Source: Coptis chinensis | Lineage: Eukaryota > Streptophyta > Magnoliopsida > Ranunculales > Ranunculaceae | Direction: 5' to 3' | NCBI GenBank assembly: GCA_015680905.1 | Contig: CM027378.1 | Coordinates: 54,027,501 to 54,091,500, forward strand | Length of the DNA: 64,000 nt | Part shown: positions 43,123 through 58,799 of the stretch, one piece after another | How the letters are laid out: every line of letters begins with the position of its first letter | Numbering within the stretch: position 1 is the stretch's first letter | Position numbers and translations under genes: made by a program | Notes under the pieces: model-generated | What the model was told of the DNA's origin: nothing | The model's input: only the letters and a program-made list of their open reading frames with translations | Database searches by the model: none

Positions 43123-46100
43123 TTAATTTATGCTCCAATTACGACAAAGACAGTGAACCCTAGCAAGCGCGGCCATATAATCATCAGACCTGTGATGAAG
43201 AATGAAAAGGGAAATAAATATTTGTATGTCACAGAACTTGGCGCATATAAAAATGCTGAAATTCACAACATAGTTTGCACAACAATATTCAAGTTTCTGT
43301 ATGCAAACCTTGAGCAATATGGAGACTGACATGCAGCAATTATGTGACGATTCGCAGCTTCTTTATCGTTCTGTACAGAGATAACTTGTGTTGGTTGTGG
43401 AAGATTCAATGCCAAATACATGCTAGATGACTGTAAAAACTAAAAACTCATTTCTAACTGCTCATATATGACTTAAACAACAAGAACCGCAGCAATTAAA
43501 AAGAAAATAAATCAAAATCTAACTCAGAGTATTTGTTTATATATTAGTTTGCAACTTCAATATTTTCCTTATATTAGAAAACTCATTGATGGTCCATCGT
43601 ATTAGCAGATTGCAGGCAACTTACTCAAGTGTATGAACGCTCTAAACTTGCTACTTACGCCATAAATTATAGACCAAAAGTTGATATTTAAATCCAAGCA
43701 AGCTTCCATGCACTTGGTTTGTGTTGTATGAATTCAGTGAAGACTGCTGATTGTGCTCCACTGACAAAACTCATCCATGTTGTCAGTGGAAGCTGAGCTG
43801 GATATTTCTTCAATGTTTTGTTTTTTTTGGATCGGCAAGCGAGATTGTTAACGGGGTCCCCTACCCCTTTTCATTAATAAGAATAGAGTGAGTTACAATC
43901 GGATATAAGTTTGTCCCATAGCATCATCATATACAATTTTCTTTATATCCTCAGAAAATGAGCTAGGGACAACTTCAATGAATCTAACAGATGGAATATT
44001 ACAAGCTAAAGCATCAGCTAACTTATTACATTCCCTATAAATATGCTTAATAGAAAACATTTCCATTTGGTCTATAATTTCCAACATATCTGTTAGAATC
44101 TTCCTTGCTGCCCATGACACTTCACTCTTTTTACTTACAAATGAAATAACATTGGTCGAATCAGTCCTAGCTTCGACCCTGCTGATGTGATGCTGCTGTG
44201 CTAGCTTTAAGCCTTTGTATAGTCCCTCCAGTTCTATAAGTGCAATAGAGATAAACCTGGATCTTCCTTTAGCTGCTGCCTTTACATGCTCTTCATTGTC
44301 TCGTATAGCTGCTGCCCACCCTCCGATGATGCCCTGTAGCGTGCCATCAGTGTTCAGTATTGTGATGCCATCTTCTACTCTTTCCCATTTGCATAGAATC
44401 GGTTCCTTAGTGATAACTTACGTCCAGATTCCAGAGTTGCATGAATCTCATTCTATCGGGCTCTTCCACCATCTTCAGCTCCATACTGTGCAGTTTTATT
44501 TTCACATCTTTAATGATCAGTTCCACCACCTGTTGCGCAATGCGGTACTTATTCTCGAATATCCTTGCATTTCGTTCCTGCCATACCCAATAGAAAAATA
44601 CATTAACACATAACCGAATTGCATCCTTTTTGCATCCTTTGCCTTTGCACACTCCACTAATCAACTCAAGTTCATCTTCCCAGTCTGCCTCTATGTTTCT
44701 CTGATATCCAGCTCTCATGAGCATATTGTTTCACACGTACTGTGTAAAACCACATTCATAGAAAAGGTGACGTTCTGTTTCTGCCTTCTGTCCGCATATA
44801 ACACATAAATCCGACTCCACAACCTTCTGCTCCTTTAATTTAGTCAACGTTTTAATACCATCTTGAAATAACATCCACGAAGTAAAAGAATGCCCCGGAA
44901 TTTTGTTCGCAAACCATACCAGACTCCACCATGTAACTGACTGTCTCTTTCTCTTTAGATTATGATACATTTCCTTGAGCTGAAACTCCCCATGCAATGA
45001 TGCAGACCAAATAACTTTATCTAAACCACCAAAAATTTCCACCTCATCTTCAGCTTGTTGTATTATCTCTGGCATGTGTATTCTGAGTGTTCGCGGCACT
45101 TGCCACTCACCATTATGAATCAGATTTGATACCTTTGCATTAAGGCTTGCATTTGAGTCATAAGTTAACGCTGGAGAAAAGTAACCTTTCAAAATGCCCA
45201 TTGGATGCCAGGGGTCCATCCACAGACTTATATCATTTCCAGTCCCAACTTGATAGTATGCTATATTCTTGGCATCATATCGACCTTGCAAAATACTCCT
45301 CCAGCTCCATGAGCAATCATTTGGGATTTTCATGTCCTAAAAAACCTTCCCCTTGATTAAATTCTTCCACACCCACTGAGCCCATAATGTTTCTTTCTTA
45401 CTGACAATGTTCCATATATGTTTCATGTTAGCTGCCCTGTTCATTACCTCCAAGTTTCTTATGCCCAGGCCCCCGCTTCATATGGATAGCAGATATCTTT
45501 CCAACCAATGAGAACATGTGCTGTAGTACAATCTGGTCCTTTCCATAGGAAATTTCAAAACAATTTATGAATCTCCTCCACTATTCCTTTTGGTAAAATA
45601 AATGAAGAGATCCGATAAATGTTTAAGTTGCTTAGCATAACCTTGATTAACTGTGTCCTTCCTACATATGACAGACTTTTCCCTTTCCAACTCTGAATCC
45701 TCTTTGCCACTTTAGTAACCAAAGGTAAACAATCTGTATATGAGAGTTTAGTTGTGATAAGAGGTAACCCAAGATACTTAACTAGCTAAGTACCAACTGA
45801 AAACTGTAAAACTCCATTGGCTTCTTCACACATATCTTCACTCATTCCTGCAAAGATCACCTGACTCTTGCCCACATTCACTTCAAGTCCAGAGCAATTC
45901 TTGAATTTCCCGAGAGTGTTTACTAGGCTTCTAACTGTAGCAACATCCCCATTCATAAACGCAATTAGATCATCTGCAAATGAAAGATGAGTAATAACAG
46001 GTTCCTTACATTTATAATGCAATTTAAATTCTCCCCTTGTGGTTGCCTGTGTCATGAGGTCAGAGAACAATTCCATAACCAAAACAAATAGGTATGGTGA

Positions 46101-49100
46101 TATTAGATCCCCTTGCCTTATTCCCCTCTTCCCCATAAAATACACATATGGAGTGTCATTCACCATGATAGAAAAAGAAGCAGTTCCCATACACTCTCTC
46201 ACCCAGCCTATGAATTTTCCGGTATTCCAATCCTTCTGAGTGTAAAAATAACAACCTCCCATCTCACTGAGTCATATGCCTTCTTAAGATCAATCTTAGC
46301 CGCACATCTTGGGGGGTAAGCATCTCTGTGATAATTGTGGAGCAATTCCTGGGACAAAAGAATATTATCCTATATGCTCCCTCTTGGTATGAAAGTTGAT
46401 TGTTTGAGTGACACCACATCATGCATGATAGGTTTCATTCTCAGTGTCATAACCTTAGTTATACACTTGTATATCACATTGCAACAAGCAATAGGTCTAT
46501 AGTCATTCAAACTTGTAGGAGTCTGTGTCTTTGGAACTAGAGAGATACAAATAGCATTTACTTCTCGAAGCATCCTGCTAGACCTGAAGTAATTATGTAC
46601 TGCCCTCACAAACTTATCACCCACAATTCTCCAGGAAGCTTTGAAAAACAAAAAGGAGAACCCATCATTCTCTGGGGACTTATCACTGTCTATGCATACC
46701 AAAGCCTCAATTATTTCATCCCTAGTGATATCTGCCACTAACCGTTCACTTGTTTCATTACTAATAATTTTTTTAGGGACTTGTATCAAAACAAGTAAAT
46801 TCTAGTTCCTGCAACCCATCTGGTGCATAGAGCTCCTTGTAGAACTGCACACATTCAGCTCCTATATCATCCATATCCTCTTCATCATCCCTCAAACATA
46901 TTATTTTATTCACTAACCTCCTTGCTCTGACAGATTTGTAGAAGTACCCTGTATTGTTGTCCCCCAAGTTGATCACCTGATCTCTTGATTTCTATCTCAC
47001 ACACTGCTCTGATTTTGCAGCTCTGACATACTCTCTAATACATGTTTTCTCTTCCTCAATCCAATCCCTATTCAAAGGCTCTGTTTGCATCTTTGTTTGA
47101 ATGACATCCATCTCTTCATTGTTTGTTTGAGCTCTTGTCTTGACATTCCCAATCCTCTCTCTATTCCATTCCATCAATGCTCCTTTTACAAGCTTAATCT
47201 TTCTCATGAATACATACATAGGGTTTCCTACTACTTCATTTGCCCAAGCCTGCTGGACGGTCTCCAAGAATCCCTCCTCTCGAGTCCAAAAGTTAAAAAA
47301 CCGAAATGGCTTTTTATTCTGACCCTTTTGTTTCAAAGAGTAAGTTATTATAGAGGAGTGGTCTGATATAGTGTCTGGGTTCAAGAACTCAGCTTCTTCT
47401 TCATCAAACTCATCTTGCCATTATGAATTTACTAGAACTCTATCTAGCTTTCGCCATATTCTAACACCTCTCCTGTTATTCCATGTTAAGAAATTCCCCT
47501 TGTATTTCATATCCGTGAGTCCCGCCATTGTGACACATTACAAAAAATCAGTATAATGGATCGGATGTGTAGGTCTCCCTCTCTCTCTTCTGAGCTCAGG
47601 ACTGAGTTAAAGTCCCCTAATACCACCCATGGCCCATGATACACATATGAATAGTTAACCAACCTATGCCAGAGCTCTCTCCGAGTAACCAAATCAGTAC
47701 TAGCATATGCAAACGTAGCCATGAAAACCTTGCTACTTGGTAGAGTAACCTCCACTGTTATGTGCTGCAGTTCCCTCTCTATCACTCTAACTTTGCACAT
47801 ATTTGTATCCCAACATATCCAAATCTTACCCTGGTCACTAGAAATATAATTATGTTCCACACTCCATCCTTCGCAGCACCTTCGAACAGTTTTATCCATG
47901 TTCTGTTGCTGCACTTTTGTCTCTACCAACCCCATGAGGCTAATTTTGTGTTTCTTGATCATCTCTCTGACTTCCACTTGTTTGAATCCCGCATTCAGCC
48001 CCCTCATGTTCCAACATCTAATTTGTATCATTTAAACAAGTGGGGATGTATAGATTGACCCATCTTGGTCAAATCTTTGCTTCTACTCTCTTTTCTCACC
48101 ACTGTAACTTGTTCACCCAACTTCTTGGTTTTGTTTGTAGTCCCCGAACCACTTGCAATTGCATGTGTTTTAATAGGATTAGGCTTATTCCTTTTTGCAT
48201 TTGGACTACCCTCTTTCCCTCCTTGACTCATTCTTACATCACTTGTTTGTTCCTTTGTAACCCCTGATTGCATGTTATGTTATTCCCTAACTCTAACACT
48301 ATGCCTCCTTGATGGTGTTTCCCACCCTTCTTCCTTTTCATCTTGTACTGTTAGCACTTCATGAATCTCATCAGGTTTCTTATTAGGCCCCTCTATTAGG
48401 AGTGTTGTTTGTTTAGGTTCATTTTGCTTCTCCTCTTCATGTGCCTTCATCTCATCAGTGCCATCTTGTTTCTTCTGTACCCATACCCCTTGTTTCGGAT
48501 CATGTTCCTTTCTTACATTGTAAGAGCATGTAGCATTTGTATGCCCAAAAACTTGGCAATGTGAACACTTAGCAGGTATCCAATTGTACTCAAATTTGAC
48601 TTCAAATGCTCTCCTTTGATCAAGTACCACAGGTACACTCTCCGGATACTTGCAATCTGTTTTAATCTCAACACAAACTCTGGCATAAGCAGTTCTTGAC
48701 ATGTTCTCCGTTGGTCTATCCGTAAACAATAGGTTACCAACAGCACTAGCAACTTGGCTAAATCCTTCTTTTGTCCACATCTCTCCATTGGAAAATTCTT
48801 CATAATAACCCAAATAGGAATTGTCTTAAGCTCTCTTGTCTCCAATTCTACAAATAGTTTCCAGGGCCTGATGACAAAGAGATGGCTGGCTATATGGAAG
48901 GATCCAATATCCAATACAGTACTCCTATCATCTTCAATGTCACTGCCTGGGTGTTCTGTTCTACAAATAAGTATTATAATTAAATCTGTTTTCTGTTTAG
49001 CTCCAAAGCATCTATTGTATTTATTGGTCGTAAGATTTTGGAATGGAGTTTTGAATTATTGCTACCGATAAAAAAAACGTTTTTGAGATTATTGCTGACT

Positions 49101-52100
49101 TTCAGTGGTTTCATAATCCTTCAAGAACTGTAAATACTGATCGTGGTAGTTTTTATATATAACTAGTGGACGTGTTTTTTTAATGAACTTTGTAAAAGGA
49201 GTGTGCTACATAAGCTCAAGTGGGAACCAAAACTCATTCTTGAATCTTGAAGCCTTCTATCTTCAAACCTACAGACTTACTCAAGTCTTCATAAATTCTC
49301 ATGCTCCACACAAAGCCTATTTGGTATGTTCCAAATAAATTCTCAAGAATAATTGGAATATTACGTTAGTATGCATCAACATCGATGCCTTTCATGAAGC
49401 TACCACTTATTTGACCCAATAAGAAGAGGGTATGTATTTCTATATTTTCCAAAGATCTGGTGTTCGTCATTTGTTCAGTACCAATAGCAACTCATTCAGT
49501 TTGGACAAACTTTCTGAATGAGATTGAGATATCACTAGCATAAAATTTAAAGGGAACTAAATCTACATAAATTTCAGCAGGGAAGGATTACAAGAATAGA
49601 CCTGAGATTCATAATACAGCCCAGCATACAAAGAAGCATAGAAAAATTCGTGTTCCTTTCCAAGCAAAAATGCAGAAACCAGCTGTAAGAACAAACCACA
49701 ATGAGTAGAAGAATAAGGAAACAGTCCAAGTAATGTGGCCTGCACAACTTTTTGTCATTTTGAACAGGTAAATTGTTCAAATTTCAGTATGAGATTAGTC
49801 CACTATGACTGCATTGGAATAGCTCAAAGTCAAATTGCTGTTCAACTCTCTTAAGGGTATAGGCTTTTTTTTATCACATTGTTGGATTTCTGTTACTTAG
49901 GAGAGTGTGAGCTGCAGTCTTAATAGAAGATATCAGCACAACTTAAACAAGCAAAAGTTCAAATCAAGTATGGCGATGGATTAACAAACTCAAAGAGAAA
50001 AACTAAAAAAAAATATGGATTTCATCTTAGTGCTACAAACATTGTTTCTCCTTGAGTCTCTCTAGTGCTTTTAAACTTGTCCCTTATCAACCCTGTTTTT
50101 TGTCAAGCTGGTGGAAATGTTCGGCAGTCTTATTCTTCATAAAACAGCAAGAGGGGTCATTACTTACCCATCTCTGTTTCACAGATGGCTTATGGTTTTC
50201 AGTACAGCCGACTTAAACACTGCATATGCTTTTAAAGAAGCACTTGATGTCTTCCATTTGTTTACTGGACTGAAAGCTGACCCATCTAAGAGTACAATAC
50301 TTTTTGGAGGGGGTTCTGAGTTGAAAAAGAGAGAAATAGACTACTATCCTGGGTATGTCCATTGTGAAGCCTCCTATCACTTACTTGGGCTACCTCTATT
50401 AGCCACTAGACTCTCAGTAGCTAACTGTCAGCCTCTACTTGATAGTACCCTAGCTCGAGTCCACACTTGGACCTTCAACTTCTTAACATATGCTGGGAGG
50501 GTCCAACTTATAAACTCAATGTTGAATTGCATGCAGATCTACTGGAGAAGATTTTTCCTTCTCCCGATATTGTCAAAGAAATCAACACAATATGCAGCAA
50601 ATTCCTTTGAACTGGTGCAGATCTGAAGAAAAAGACTGCCCAGGTAGCATGGAAAACTATATGCAGGCCTCAAAGTGACGGGAAATTAGGAGTTGTCAAC
50701 CTTGATACTTGGAACAAACCGGCCACCATTGCCAAACATGTAATCCAAATTGCCAGCAAACACAAATCTCTATGGGTGGATTGGGTCTACAAGCACTTGA
50801 TTCAGCGAAAATTCTTCTGGCCTATGCAGACCTGGACTGATTGTTCTTGGACATGGTGTTAGATTCTTAACACAAGAGAACGCTAAAGACTCCACTCAGC
50901 ATTTTATAGCTAATGGGGGAACATTCATGAATCGGCACAAATTTCTGGCATGACATGGCTGCATGTGGGATTCTTGAAGAGAAAGTCTCGAGCACTACCA
51001 AATATCTCACAGGCCTAAAGGATATAAGTACTTTGAATGAGGTGATCGAGGGACAGCAATGGAGACCACCTCCTAGTAATGAACCATAGGTTTTGGGACT
51101 ATGGACTACAGTGACTAGAGACCTTTCAGATCAAGCATATACTGATATACATGCAATTGAGCAACAAATTGATTGACAAAGATTGGCAAGCCTACTGATC
51201 TAAGTTACATTGACACATACATGTGTGTCCGTATCCTACACAGAGAAATACCAAAAACTGAGCTAATTACACACAATACCAAAAATACGCAGCCACGTAT
51301 CTGACACGGATTATTTTTAAAATATGGTGTGTCCATGTAACATAGCTACTGACCCATTTAGCTTCACATGTAACCCTCTTCCAAGGGAACTGTATACCAT
51401 TATCCGAGAGGATGGCGACAGAATCTTGTACACCACAATATAATTTTGTGAAACATTAATAAAACCGGTAGGGGTCCTGCCTAACCTCAGCTTGCCTTCA
51501 ATTCTGCTAAAATTGAAGCTTAAGCACCTAGACAAACACCAAGTTCTACCAGACCTGAACTAGAGTAAGAAAATAGCACAAAACATGATAGAGACAGGAA
51601 AAGACCACTATTGAGCTAAAATCTCACTCATCTATGGAAACAGACAGAATCATGTGAACAAGTGTGAAGAATATAGTACTGGCAAGCAACGAAATAAAAG
51701 CTGATTTGGTGCTGTGAAATGTTTGCACTTTGCACAACAAAATGTTTGTACTAATCCATTCAAAACATTGCAGCTTTGTAATGGCAAAACCGTGTTTATG
51801 GAATTTCACACTCACCAAGCTCTTATTTGATCAAATATTTGAGGCACAACAAAACACATAACAAACAATGGTTCAACCTATACTTTGCTATAGATGAAAC
51901 AAAAAACATAAATACACACCTTCTCTGGATCACCGCCATCTTTAAACATATCATAAGATTCCCGCATGACAGGTCGTGGATCACGACCAACCTACATTTC
52001 AGTCATAAGCAGTTAAATCAGCACTATAGTCAACATACTAGGGAAAAACAATTCTGTAACCATAACTGAAGCTCCATCTTGATTTCTTAAGCACAAATGT

Positions 52101-53707
52101 TATTGATACACTTCTTTTTTATAGCAACTAAAGTATATCACCAGAGCATTTGGCTTTTGCAGAAAATCCATTCAAAGATTTCAAACCATCAAATGGTGGA
52201 AACACTAACAAAAGACAATTGATAGATGCATCCAATAGAGGAGGCAAACAACTACCATATAGAGGTGAATCTGTTGTATCTTAAATATTCTGTGGAACAA
52301 CTATTAGAGGATTCTAAAATTTTACAGAACGACTGTGATGCCTCATTCCTACAAACAATTGGATTCCTAAGGTAATTACAGGTGTATAAACACCTATTAA
52401 TAATAAAAATGAGACGCAAGATTTAAGAGTGAGAGGAAAGAAATAACAGTACCCAACAAACACTGACTTGCCTCCAAGAATCTTCTCCTTGCTTCATCCA
52501 CTCCATACAGTTGAGCTTCACAAAGGAAACACCATATCGACTCCTCTGTATCATTAGGATTTTGTGCAACATCTATCCGGAATTGCTCAGCCCCCTCTTC
52601 GAACCTACAAAGATACCGACCTTGTATCTCAATAAAAAATTTCAATTAAGCAACCTATGGTAAGAAATAAGCATTCAGTCTAAAAGTACCTATCCAGATA
52701 ATACAATGTTAGCCCCCTCTGCCAAAGATCTGAAAAGGGCCACAAAAAGCTAATATCAATCAAATACGATTGAGAAATATTGATATGTTGAATTATCAGA
52801 AAACAAGTGACCTACATGCCTTCTGTCGAGGATCTAATTCAATAGCTCTGTCAAACTCCACTAATGACCCTGGAACATCACCCTTGGGAGCCAAATGAAA
52901 AATGATGAGAAGTATTACACTGTAGTACTCAATAATGATGCATGGATTTGATAATAATTGGCAAAGGGATCAATGTATTCATTAGCAACAGATTTTGGGA
53001 ATTTGATGCAGGTGTGGATATAAAGAGTGTGTCCAAATGCCCAAGGGAACTTTTACAAGAAAATCTGACGTGTTACTGTTAATACTAAAAACATAGGAAG
53101 CAATTCAAAGAGAAGTCACGCCCGAAATTCTTCCACGCTCTCGCAGTGTAAATCTTCCTGTAAAATTCTAGAGGATGTTCAAAGTTTCTCTAGATGTCCC
53201 TATATATATTTCCTATCTCATAAATATTTGCAATACAAAGTGGGATTCCCAACTTCCCCAAGTAAATAATTAATCCCTTGTGCATTCCAATTTCCAACAC
53301 ATCCACACCAATTAACATGTGAAATGTTGAGAAAATGCACTTGTATTATCACTAACATACAACTTAAGTACATACTTGAGCATGTGTACAAATATGAGGA
53401 AGAAAATAAAGGGTACCTGTCGGAAGAGCAACATTCCACGTCGGATAGCAAGCAAGGCTTCTTGAGAGGAACCACCAGCACCTATAATTGTATTCCAAAT
53501 ACCTGATACTGAAGGAAGGACCAAGAATCTTTTACTAGATGAAAATGGAGGTACATTTTTATGATACGGCATTTTCTTCGAAGGAGAAGAGGCGTAAGAA
53601 AGTAATGCATTGGGAGTTTTGAGACCAAATTTAGATTTGGAAGGAAGAAAATGTGAATATGAAGTTGGAAGGTTGAAGTGCGAGTACAGTGTGGAAGCAA
53701 AACCCAT
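43123..53707 (-). CDS. TPR protein with plastid-like N-terminus (270 aa, 8 exons)
   Basis: Exons (minus): 53707-53417, 52882-52816, 52729-52690, 52604-52472, 51991-51920, 49682-49602, 43370-43309, 43189-43123. All phases fit and yield 270 aa. The first ~70 residues are Ser/Pro/Lys-rich with few acidic residues, like a chloroplast transit peptide. TPR-like helices follow: ALLAIRRGMLLFRQGDVPGS, EFDRAIELDPRQ, LWQRGLTLYYLDRFEEGAEQ. Then come ARRRFLE, VGRDPRPVMRESYDMFKDGG, FFYASLYAGLYYESQ and a Cys-containing end DDYMAALARVHCLCRNWSIN. Start chosen at the first real ATG; the frame is open slightly upstream only through a non-ATG codon. Intron 4 uses a GC donor. The large introns 5 and 6 hold LINEs. 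Probably functional; its exact role is unknown. Confidence 0.87.
43893..48031 (-). pseudogene. LINE B ORF2 (endonuclease, reverse transcriptase, RNase H)
   Basis: Apurinic-type endonuclease at 48031-47507 (starts MIQIRCWNMRGLN; includes GLVETKVQQ and VVLGDFNSVL). Linker frames at 47384-46992 and 46976-46773. Reverse transcriptase at 46789-45786 with ALVCIDSDKSPENDGFSFLF, NDYRPIACCNVIYKCITKVM, GIRQGDLISPYLFVLVMELF and the catalytic LSFADDLIAF. Zinc-binding/connection region at 45333-44731 and 44724-44407. RNase H tail at 44120-43893 (RECNKLADALA). Stops and frame changes separate these blocks, so the protein cannot be made. Confidence 0.87.
48280..48914 (-). pseudogene. LINE B ORF1 (DUF4283/zinc knuckle)
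   Basis: Two overlapping frames. 48914-48513 begins near IASHLFVIRPWKLFVELETR and KTIPIWVIMKNFP (DUF4283-like RNA-binding region). 48813-48280 (177 aa) continues to the knuckle CSHCQVFGHTNATC and a charged tail. One frame change separates them. In plant LINEs this protein binds the element RNA. Confidence 0.82.
48971..49601. other. Remainder of TPR gene intron 6
   Basis: AT-rich intron sequence upstream of LINE B. No feature recognised. Confidence 0.55.
50105..51180 (+). mobile_element. LINE C fragment inside intron 5 of the TPR gene
   Basis: The plus strand, opposite to the gene, encodes the end of a reverse transcriptase and its connection domain: FSTADLNTAYAFKEALDVFH, then LTYAGRVQLINSMLNCMQIY (50111-50626). 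Beyond a frame change it reads KTAQVAWKTICRPQSDGKLG and NLDTWNKPATIAKHVIQIAS up to about 50820, then weaker matches. The catalytic FADD box is altered. No 5' half and no clear poly-A tail were seen, so both ends are uncertain. Confidence 0.75.
51181..51919. other. Remainder of TPR gene intron 5
   Basis: AT-rich intron sequence. A segment near 51210-51330 with GTGTGTCC and CACACAAT motifs looks repeat-derived but could not be classified. Confidence 0.45.
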
Positions 53708-54647
53708 GTCAGTTAGCAAAACTGAATTAATGGATAAGTAAAATGAAGCGGTGTAATTGCTAATTAACTGGAGATGCAGAGAGGAAGAAGGAGAAATGGG
53801 GATAAGGTTTGTAAGGATGGATTGATGGAAGCATAACTGGGAAGGGCGCCAAAGTTAACACCCAATAACCACCATAGTAAAATACTAAAAATGAACAAAA
53901 TAAAAAGCGATTAGCGTGTGGTCAGCTTGTTTTTTACCCATGGGACAAACTATCTAATGCGTTTGGTACCGTATAAATTTGTCAAAATCATTGTGAATCG
54001 TCCAACTAAAGGTCATGGAGAACATTAGCATGCTACTTTACTCCACATTTGGTTAAGGGATTAAAAACCACATACCAATACTACTTAGCAACCTCGTGCA
54101 TATGAACCAAAGCCAAACCCAGTTGAGATTTTCCATCACAAGGCACCACTTCCTATTAACCAAGCATATTAACTTTGGACTTCGTAAATAGTTACCAAAA
54201 AAAATTAATTTTCCAATAGGCAAGTGGTTGATCAATCATTGTTCTGAAACAAGAAAACGCAATTAAGGGCAAGTGGCCAGCTCTGTAGGGGGTGATCATA
54301 ATCCCTCCTCACCAACACCCAATTGCACGACTGATAGCAATATACTCTGAAATAGGCTCATTTCGGAATCAACAACCACCTAATATATTTTACATGCTTT
54401 TATGTCACAATCAAATACGATTAAGCTCGACATCATAATCATAACAACTGCATCAGGACAAAACATAATAATGAAAACAAAAAATTATCTCGAACGAAGT
54501 TAAGATTTCCAAAAATAAAAGTCTCCATTCAAGGTATATAGGAACAACGGAAACTGGAGTACGATGTCCGAGAACTACTCCAGCTTCTAAAAAGAACACT
54601 TCTACATGCCTAACAAAACACTCTTAAACCTCTGCAACTCAAACATC
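53708..54647. other. Intergenic: TPR gene promoter and RPL19 3' region
   Basis: About 0.94 kb between the TPR start and the RPL19 stop, both genes on the minus strand. The 3' UTR of RPL19 probably lies in about 54450-54647. No separate gene seen. Confidence 0.55.
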
Positions 54648-56672
<2,025 letters not shown>

Positions 56673-56779
56673 CTTCTTGTTTTTCTTCTTCTCCGCCTCC
56701 CCTTTCTCTCTTCACTGAAAAAGAGACTTCGGTTAATAAAAGAGATAGAGCTTATATCCTAGGGCTGTTGAGACTACTG

Positions 56780-56826
56780 GATTAGGGTTTTTTTGTTGTT
56801 GGGCTTTTTAAGTGGGTTGAGCCCAG
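56780..56826 (-). promoter_or_regulatory. RPL19 promoter: telo-box and site II motifs
   Basis: The minus strand carries AAACCCTAA (56782-56790), the telo-box. A site II motif TGGGCT occurs on the plus strand at 56800-56805 and on the minus strand at 56820-56825. Pairing of telo-box with TCP-bound site II elements is known for plant ribosomal protein promoters. They lie 110-155 bp upstream of the start codon. Confidence 0.8.
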
Positions 56827-56829
56827 GGG

Positions 56830-58475
56830 CCTGTTTACACTGGATTGTAAATTGGATCTGGTTTCCTGAGATTTCAACAATTCCATGAGTTTACAAGTTT
56901 TCCTTCTTGTACAATATGACAATATCAACTTGGTCAAAATCCGCTTTGTTTAATTGCTAAACTTGTTTATTTTAAAGAGGGTCACTCAACTCACTTGCGG
57001 TCTGAATCTGATCGGAAAATTAGTTTATAGAGAAGCTTGAACCGACTGATCACCTACAAGATATGAAGGAAATTAGGAACATATTCAGCAACAACCATTC
57101 ATATGACGGCGGAATCAATACTTCTGTTGAACTAGGATTTATTTCTAAATCAACAAGGGAAGTTCTTGAAACTCTCATCGTGGATATGTCATATCCCATG
57201 GGTATGACAAGTGTCTCTTATTATTAGAACTTTGTGTTTAGTCTATATTAGCTTAATCTCATATTAGATTAAAAGTAGGACAACTGGTCTTTTGAGGAAG
57301 TTTCCTGGATGTTAGAGTCAATCACATGTTGTACATATAGAGAGTGAGGGAGCGGCTGTAAAAGGGAAGAGAAAAAAGAAATTAAAAGAACAACAGGCTC
57401 TTGTTTCAGAGAAACAGAGATTTCTTTCCATAGTTATAATCAGTTTTGTGCAGTAGTGTGTTAGATTATAATAGGATAATATATGTCCTTGTTTTCACTA
57501 TTTTTTTTGCAGCAATATCATTCATTTCAAACAACTTTATGGACTACAATAGCTTAAGATCCACCATCATCCTCATCGTTGGACTTTTCAAACAATGTCA
57601 CAGAACGAAATTCAACAACCAGACTTCATATAACTCTTATAAATCTATTTCTAATTCTTACTTTTACCCATATTTAACAAATAATATCTCTTCTCTACAC
57701 ATATTTTCTTTGATTTTGCAAAATTTGTCATCTACAGTTGACAACAAGACTCCTAAAGACAATATTTGGTTACACAAACTCTGGAAATCAACATTTGTAG
57801 TAGAACGTCTCAACACTAGTAAAGCAACAAATCTAACCAAATCTAGGCAACCATCCATAGACAGATTAGCATGACTAGCCAGATATTATTTCTGAACTCC
57901 CAACAATCCCATCAACTGCCAGAAAAACTATCATTACATACAAAACCACTACCACCACCAATCAAACCACTAGATATCCCAAATCAACTTACAAAACCAC
58001 CCATAAAAATATCATTACACCTACTGTAAGTACTATTCATTCTACACTACAACACACGTGTCCACACACCAAGTCGTACTTCACCAACTTGTACCTAGCC
58101 ATCAAGACGTAACAACAACCCAGACTCAGGTCGTCCCAAATACCAGTTACAGCCATATATGGAAGCAAATAATCTAACACAATCCTGGAGCTCAGTCAAC
58201 GCACCAATCAAAGAGACATTTACTTTGTAACACCAGGAGTAATGACGAATCATCAAGATAGCACACAATGTGGATCTACCCTTGACAACACCCTGAAGTA
58301 AATAAGGAAGGTTAGCTCAAACATTTATAAGTAGAGAGAGATGAACTACGTAAGGCTTGATTCAAGTTTACCCCGAGAAACTTGATACGTAGGCAACTCT
58401 TATCCCAATAAAGAGTGCAATCACTCCCTATCAATCCTAACCTCAAGTCGTAGACCCCGAGAAACTAAACCTCCC
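56830..58475. other. Region between RPL19 and Gypsy interior; probably contains the Gypsy 5' LTR
   Basis: No host gene recognised. The segment just left of 58478 should be the 5' LTR of the Gypsy element, because a primer-binding site follows it. I could not fix the LTR start, since its 3' partner is outside the window. 57200-57480 also looks LTR- or leader-like but has no partner. Confidence 0.4.
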
Positions 58476-58799
58476 CATTGGCACCATTTGCCCGTTCTTT
58501 CTCTTGAAAAAACACACACAAACTATTTTCTCAAGCCCACGAAGCTGGTTAGAAAAACCACCATGGGCAAATCAAATGAAGATGCTCCAAGATTCTTTTG
58601 TAACCCTTCAACAATAAAACCAAACTATGCGCAACCAAGCCACCTCCAACACCAACAACGGCACTCCAGACGCAGTGGAGAACAACGCAGTCACAGCCCT
58701 CACCACTACCACCAATCAGCGACTAGAAAACTTTGCCCAGAGGTTGGAGAAGTCGGATGACAAAGCTAGCGCAGTCCAGATCGCTCAAAAGATGCTCTA

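Larger units (their letters stand above)
43815..48970 (-). mobile_element. LINE B (L1-like) inside intron 6 of the TPR gene
   Basis: A near-complete plant L1-type LINE in the same orientation as the host gene, ending in an A-rich tail (T run at 43819-43828 on the plus strand). Order on the minus strand: ORF1 with a CCHC zinc knuckle, then ORF2 with endonuclease, reverse transcriptase, zinc-finger region and RNase H. The 5' end lies inside the ORF1 N-terminus near 48970, so it is slightly truncated. ORF2 is split into about eight frames and is dead. No target-site duplication could be found by eye. Confidence 0.88.

Noticed and set aside
43063-43329. 88-aa plus-strand frame at the TPR gene 3' end
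   Set aside because: It is antisense to exons 7 and 8 of the TPR gene, whose splicing and protein match explain this sequence.
57200-57480. Second solo LTR upstream of the Gypsy element
   Set aside because: The composition looks LTR-like, but no matching ends or target duplication could be found.
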